From: DASWIV01 sp036397475
GTDB taxonomy: Bacteria; JAJVIF01; JAPKYR01
Length of the DNA stretch: 7,955 nt
Assembly (NCBI GenBank): GCA_036397475.1
Contig: DASWIV010000126.1
Coordinates: 1-7,955, forward strand
Direction: 5' to 3'
The translations under genes were made by a program, and so were the position numbers. The notes under the pieces are model-generated. The model worked only from the letters and a program-made list of their open reading frames with translations, did no database searches and had not been told where the DNA came from. This document shows positions 7,070 to 7,955 of the stretch, one piece after another (position 1 is the stretch's first letter; every line of letters begins with the position of its first letter).

Positions 7070-7098
7070 TTGATTTTTTGGCGGGAGTGAAGTATATT
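7070..7098 (+). promoter_or_regulatory. Candidate sigma70 promoter for the tRNA-Asn region
   Basis: TTGATT (7070-7075) and TATATT (7093-7098) are separated by exactly 17 bases, matching four and five of the six consensus positions. Transcription would start near 7105, upstream of both tRNA copies and of the GIY-YIG gene. No better promoter is seen between the broken and intact tRNA copies. Confidence 0.5.
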
Positions 7099-7107
7099 CC
7101 GTTGCTG

Positions 7108-7135
7108 CTCGGAGATAGAAAATCCGGGTGTTTTT
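7108..7135 (+). terminator. Weak terminator-like hairpin
   Basis: CTCGGA (7108-7113) can pair with TCCGGG (7123-7128) with one G-U pair and a nine-base loop, followed after two bases by TTTTT. It could end transcription of the gene to the left or attenuate the tRNA transcript. The stem is short, so this may be chance. Confidence 0.22.
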
Positions 7136-7155
7136 GTGCGATAATAAAGATGCGT

Positions 7156-7220
7156 TCCGCGCTAGCTCAATGGTAGAGCAAACGGCTGTTAATCCGCCGC
7201 GGCGGATTCTTGGTTCGAGT
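7156..7220 (+). pseudogene. Broken tRNA-Asn copy interrupted by a palindrome
   Basis: Bases 7156-7192 are identical to the first 37 bases of the intact tRNA-Asn at 7254-7290 (acceptor 5' strand, D arm, anticodon loop with GTT). The 3' anticodon strand and variable loop (eight bases in the intact gene) are replaced by 14 bases, TCCGCCGCGGCGGA. The T-arm start (14 bases, 7207-7220) is again identical to 7299-7312. After that the copy diverges (TATAACAC): the 3' T-stem, the 3' acceptor strand and CCA are missing, so no cloverleaf can form. Confidence 0.85.
7191..7208. repeat. 18-base perfect palindrome inside the broken tRNA
   Basis: The sequence AATCCGCCGCGGCGGATT is identical to its own reverse complement. 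As RNA it could fold into a seven-pair hairpin with a CGCG tetraloop. It sits exactly where the intact tRNA has the 3' half of its anticodon arm and variable loop. No second copy is present in this window. Confidence 0.9.
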
Positions 7221-7249
7221 TATAACACTTTGTAAGTTTTTTAATAAAA

Positions 7250-7270
7250 GTACTCCGCGCTAGCTCAATG
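7250..7270 (+). repeat. Direct repeat at the tRNA-Asn head, left copy
   Basis: These 21 bases (four upstream bases plus the first 17 of tRNA-Asn) recur at 7627-7647 with one difference, T7261 against C7638. Together the two copies bound a 377-base unit carrying the tRNA and the GIY-YIG gene. Confidence 0.85.
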
Positions 7271-7328
7271 GTAGAGCAAACGGCTGTTAACCGTTAGGTT
7301 CTTGGTTCGAGTCCGAGGCGCGGAGCCA
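7254..7328 (+). tRNA. tRNA-Asn (anticodon GTT)
   Basis: A full cloverleaf can be drawn. The acceptor TCCGCGC (7254-7260) pairs with GCGCGGA (7318-7324). The D arm is GCTC/GAGC, and the anticodon stem is AACGG/CCGTT around loop CTGTTAA, with anticodon GTT at 7286-7288. The T stem CTTGG/CCGAG closes loop TTCGAGT. G73 is followed by an encoded CCA (7326-7328). A run of seven T (7330-7336) follows and may end part of the transcription. It is the intact member of three related copies in this region. Confidence 0.96.
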
Positions 7329-7353
7329 CTTTTTTTAAACTGGACTGAGCCAC

Positions 7354-7611
7354 ATGTCATTCCATATCTATATAATTCAGAATCCAGAAGGAAAAATATA
7401 CATCGGTCAGACTAATGACCTTGATCGAAGGCTTAGACAGCACAACGATCAGGGTTATCGAGGCACAGTGCATACTAAGCGCCATGAAGGACCATGGAGA
7501 ATTATTCACTCTGAGAATTATGAAACCAGAAGTGATGCAATGAAAAGAGAGAAGCAGTTAAAATCCGGAAAAGGTAGAGATTGGATAAAGAAGCAATTAC
7601 TTTTAAACTGA
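7354..7611 (+). CDS. Small single-domain GIY-YIG nuclease (UvrC-N / UPF0213-like)
   Basis: The 85-residue protein is a bare GIY-YIG endonuclease domain of normal length for small stand-alone members. The first strand HIYII stands for GIY, and IYIGQT for YIG. The catalytic Arg lies in LDRRLRQHN, and the conserved Glu is in RSDAMKREKQLKSGKGRDW, a helix typical of this subfamily. Such domains cut DNA, and related ones occur in UvrC, homing endonucleases and some transposons. The cellular role of the small stand-alone forms is mostly unknown. No ribosome site of note precedes ATG 7354. The gene begins 25 bases after the tRNA-Asn CCA end and may depend on read-through from the tRNA promoter. A 7-base repeat, GAGCCAC, occurs at the tRNA end (7323-7329) and just before the ATG (7347-7353). 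Confidence 0.9.
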   Translation: MSFHIYIIQNPEGKIYIGQTNDLDRRLRQHNDQGYRGTVHTKRHEGPWRIIHSENYETRSDAMKREKQLKSGKGRDWIKKQLLLN

Positions 7612-7626
7612 AATCTAAAACTAAAT

Positions 7627-7647
7627 GTACTCCGCGCCAGCTCAATG
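7627..7647 (+). repeat. Direct repeat at the tRNA-Asn head, right copy (third tRNA fragment)
   Basis: This matches 7250-7270 at 20 of 21 positions. It then skips the GTAG of the D loop and keeps AGC, so it resembles only the first 20 or so bases of a tRNA and has no anticodon. It lies 16 bases after the GIY-YIG stop codon. Confidence 0.8.
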
Positions 7648-7691
7648 AGCTTGTCCCGTGTTTCAGGGGGATACTTGTCTGATTCATTCAT
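7627..7691 (-). pseudogene. Possible start of a minus-strand gene cut off at the tRNA-head repeat
   Basis: Read on the minus strand, ATG at 7691-7689 opens a frame that begins MNESDKYPPETRDKLIELAR, which looks like a natural hydrophilic protein N-terminus. The last seven or so codons coincide with the 21-base tRNA-head repeat. Beyond 7627 the frame runs into the antisense of the GIY-YIG gene and loses any protein character, stopping at 7518-7520. One reading is a gene interrupted at the repeat; the other is a chance open frame. There is no clear ribosome site. I do not recognise the protein. Confidence 0.28.
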
Positions 7692-7761
7692 AGATCGCCA
7701 GAGAATGCCCAGGCATTGTAATAAATATTTTAAGGAATCCCAAATTCAGGTGAAATCAAGC

Positions 7762-7953
7762 TTAATCCCATGTCATATTATCCAGGTGTTCCCGAAGGAT
7801 GGAAATCTTTCTGAACTTTTTAAGTATGAGACCGCGTTTCAGTCCACAGCATATTTTCTTGACGAAGGGAGGATGCTTTGAGTATCTTTTCGCGCCGCCG
7901 ATCGCATCGTAGAATATTCTGATAATGTCGCAGATATCATCGTTGACCGAGTC
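7762..7953 (-). CDS. C-terminal part of an unrecognised protein (runs off the right edge)
   Basis: On the minus strand a frame is open from the window edge to TAA at 7764-7762 (63 residues in view). It begins DSVNDDICDIIRIFYDAIGG and ends in a Lys/Arg-rich tail (KRGLILKKFRK, then HLDNMTWD). The purine-first, pyrimidine-last codon pattern is strong in the first 20 codons, as expected of a real gene. The start lies outside the window. I do not recognise the family. The plus-strand frame 7645-7881 overlaps it in the exact antisense phase and is probably its shadow. Confidence 0.42.
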   Translation of the reverse strand, partial: DSVNDDICDIIRIFYDAIGGAKRYSKHPPFVKKICCGLKRGLILKKFRKISILREHLDNMTWD

Positions 7954-7955
7954 GA

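Noticed and set aside
7156..7650. CRISPR array or tandem repeat array
   Set aside because: The repeated units are tRNA-derived, unequal in length and spacing (98 and 377 bases), and only three in number.
7645..7881. Plus-strand frame of 78 residues starting inside the tRNA-head repeat
   Set aside because: It has no ribosome site, starts within the tRNA fragment, and its codons are the exact antisense phase of the better-supported minus-strand frame 7762-7953.

Overview
The window looks like a fragment of a chromosome from a Gram-negative (diderm), respiring bacterium of roughly 50% GC. The signs are a lipoprotein with a lipobox, a membrane-anchored five-haem c-type cytochrome, and a type II NADH:quinone dehydrogenase. 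I cannot name the organism. The mix of intact respiratory genes, several broken genes and candidate-phylum-like proteins would fit an environmental genome bin, but that is inference.

Left part (1-2032): the last codons of an XRE-type regulator run into the window. They are followed by a small helical gene of unknown function that is split by a one-base frameshift near 185-187. Converging on it from the other strand is a secreted lipoprotein (689-2032, minus) with a C-terminal CAP/SCP domain, closed by a strong intrinsic terminator at 611-648.

Middle part (2033-6126): a 415-base region between divergent genes holds a near-consensus sigma70 promoter (2321-2349) for a five-haem cytochrome c, which ends at an intrinsic terminator (3888-3913). 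A two-gene unit follows: an SDR oxidoreductase whose end overlaps by 14 bases the start of a type II NADH dehydrogenase (ndh). The NADH dehydrogenase would feed electrons from NADH to quinone. The cytochrome would act outside the inner membrane, but no direct link between the two can be read from sequence.

Right part (6127-7955) looks rearranged. An aldo/keto reductase stops after its first third and runs straight into the body of a second, start-less gene (ending in a WPHHFDIA motif), as if a deletion had joined them. Next come a broken tRNA-Asn copy carrying an 18-base perfect palindrome, an intact tRNA-Asn(GTT), and a small single-domain GIY-YIG nuclease gene. After that lies a third, 21-base copy of the tRNA 5' end. 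The tRNA plus nuclease unit (377 bases) is thus bounded by direct repeats of the tRNA head. On the far side, two minus-strand coding pieces can be seen, one apparently cut off at the repeat and one running off the window. This tRNA/GIY-YIG arrangement is the most interesting structure here and may be a tRNA-targeting mobile or homing unit.
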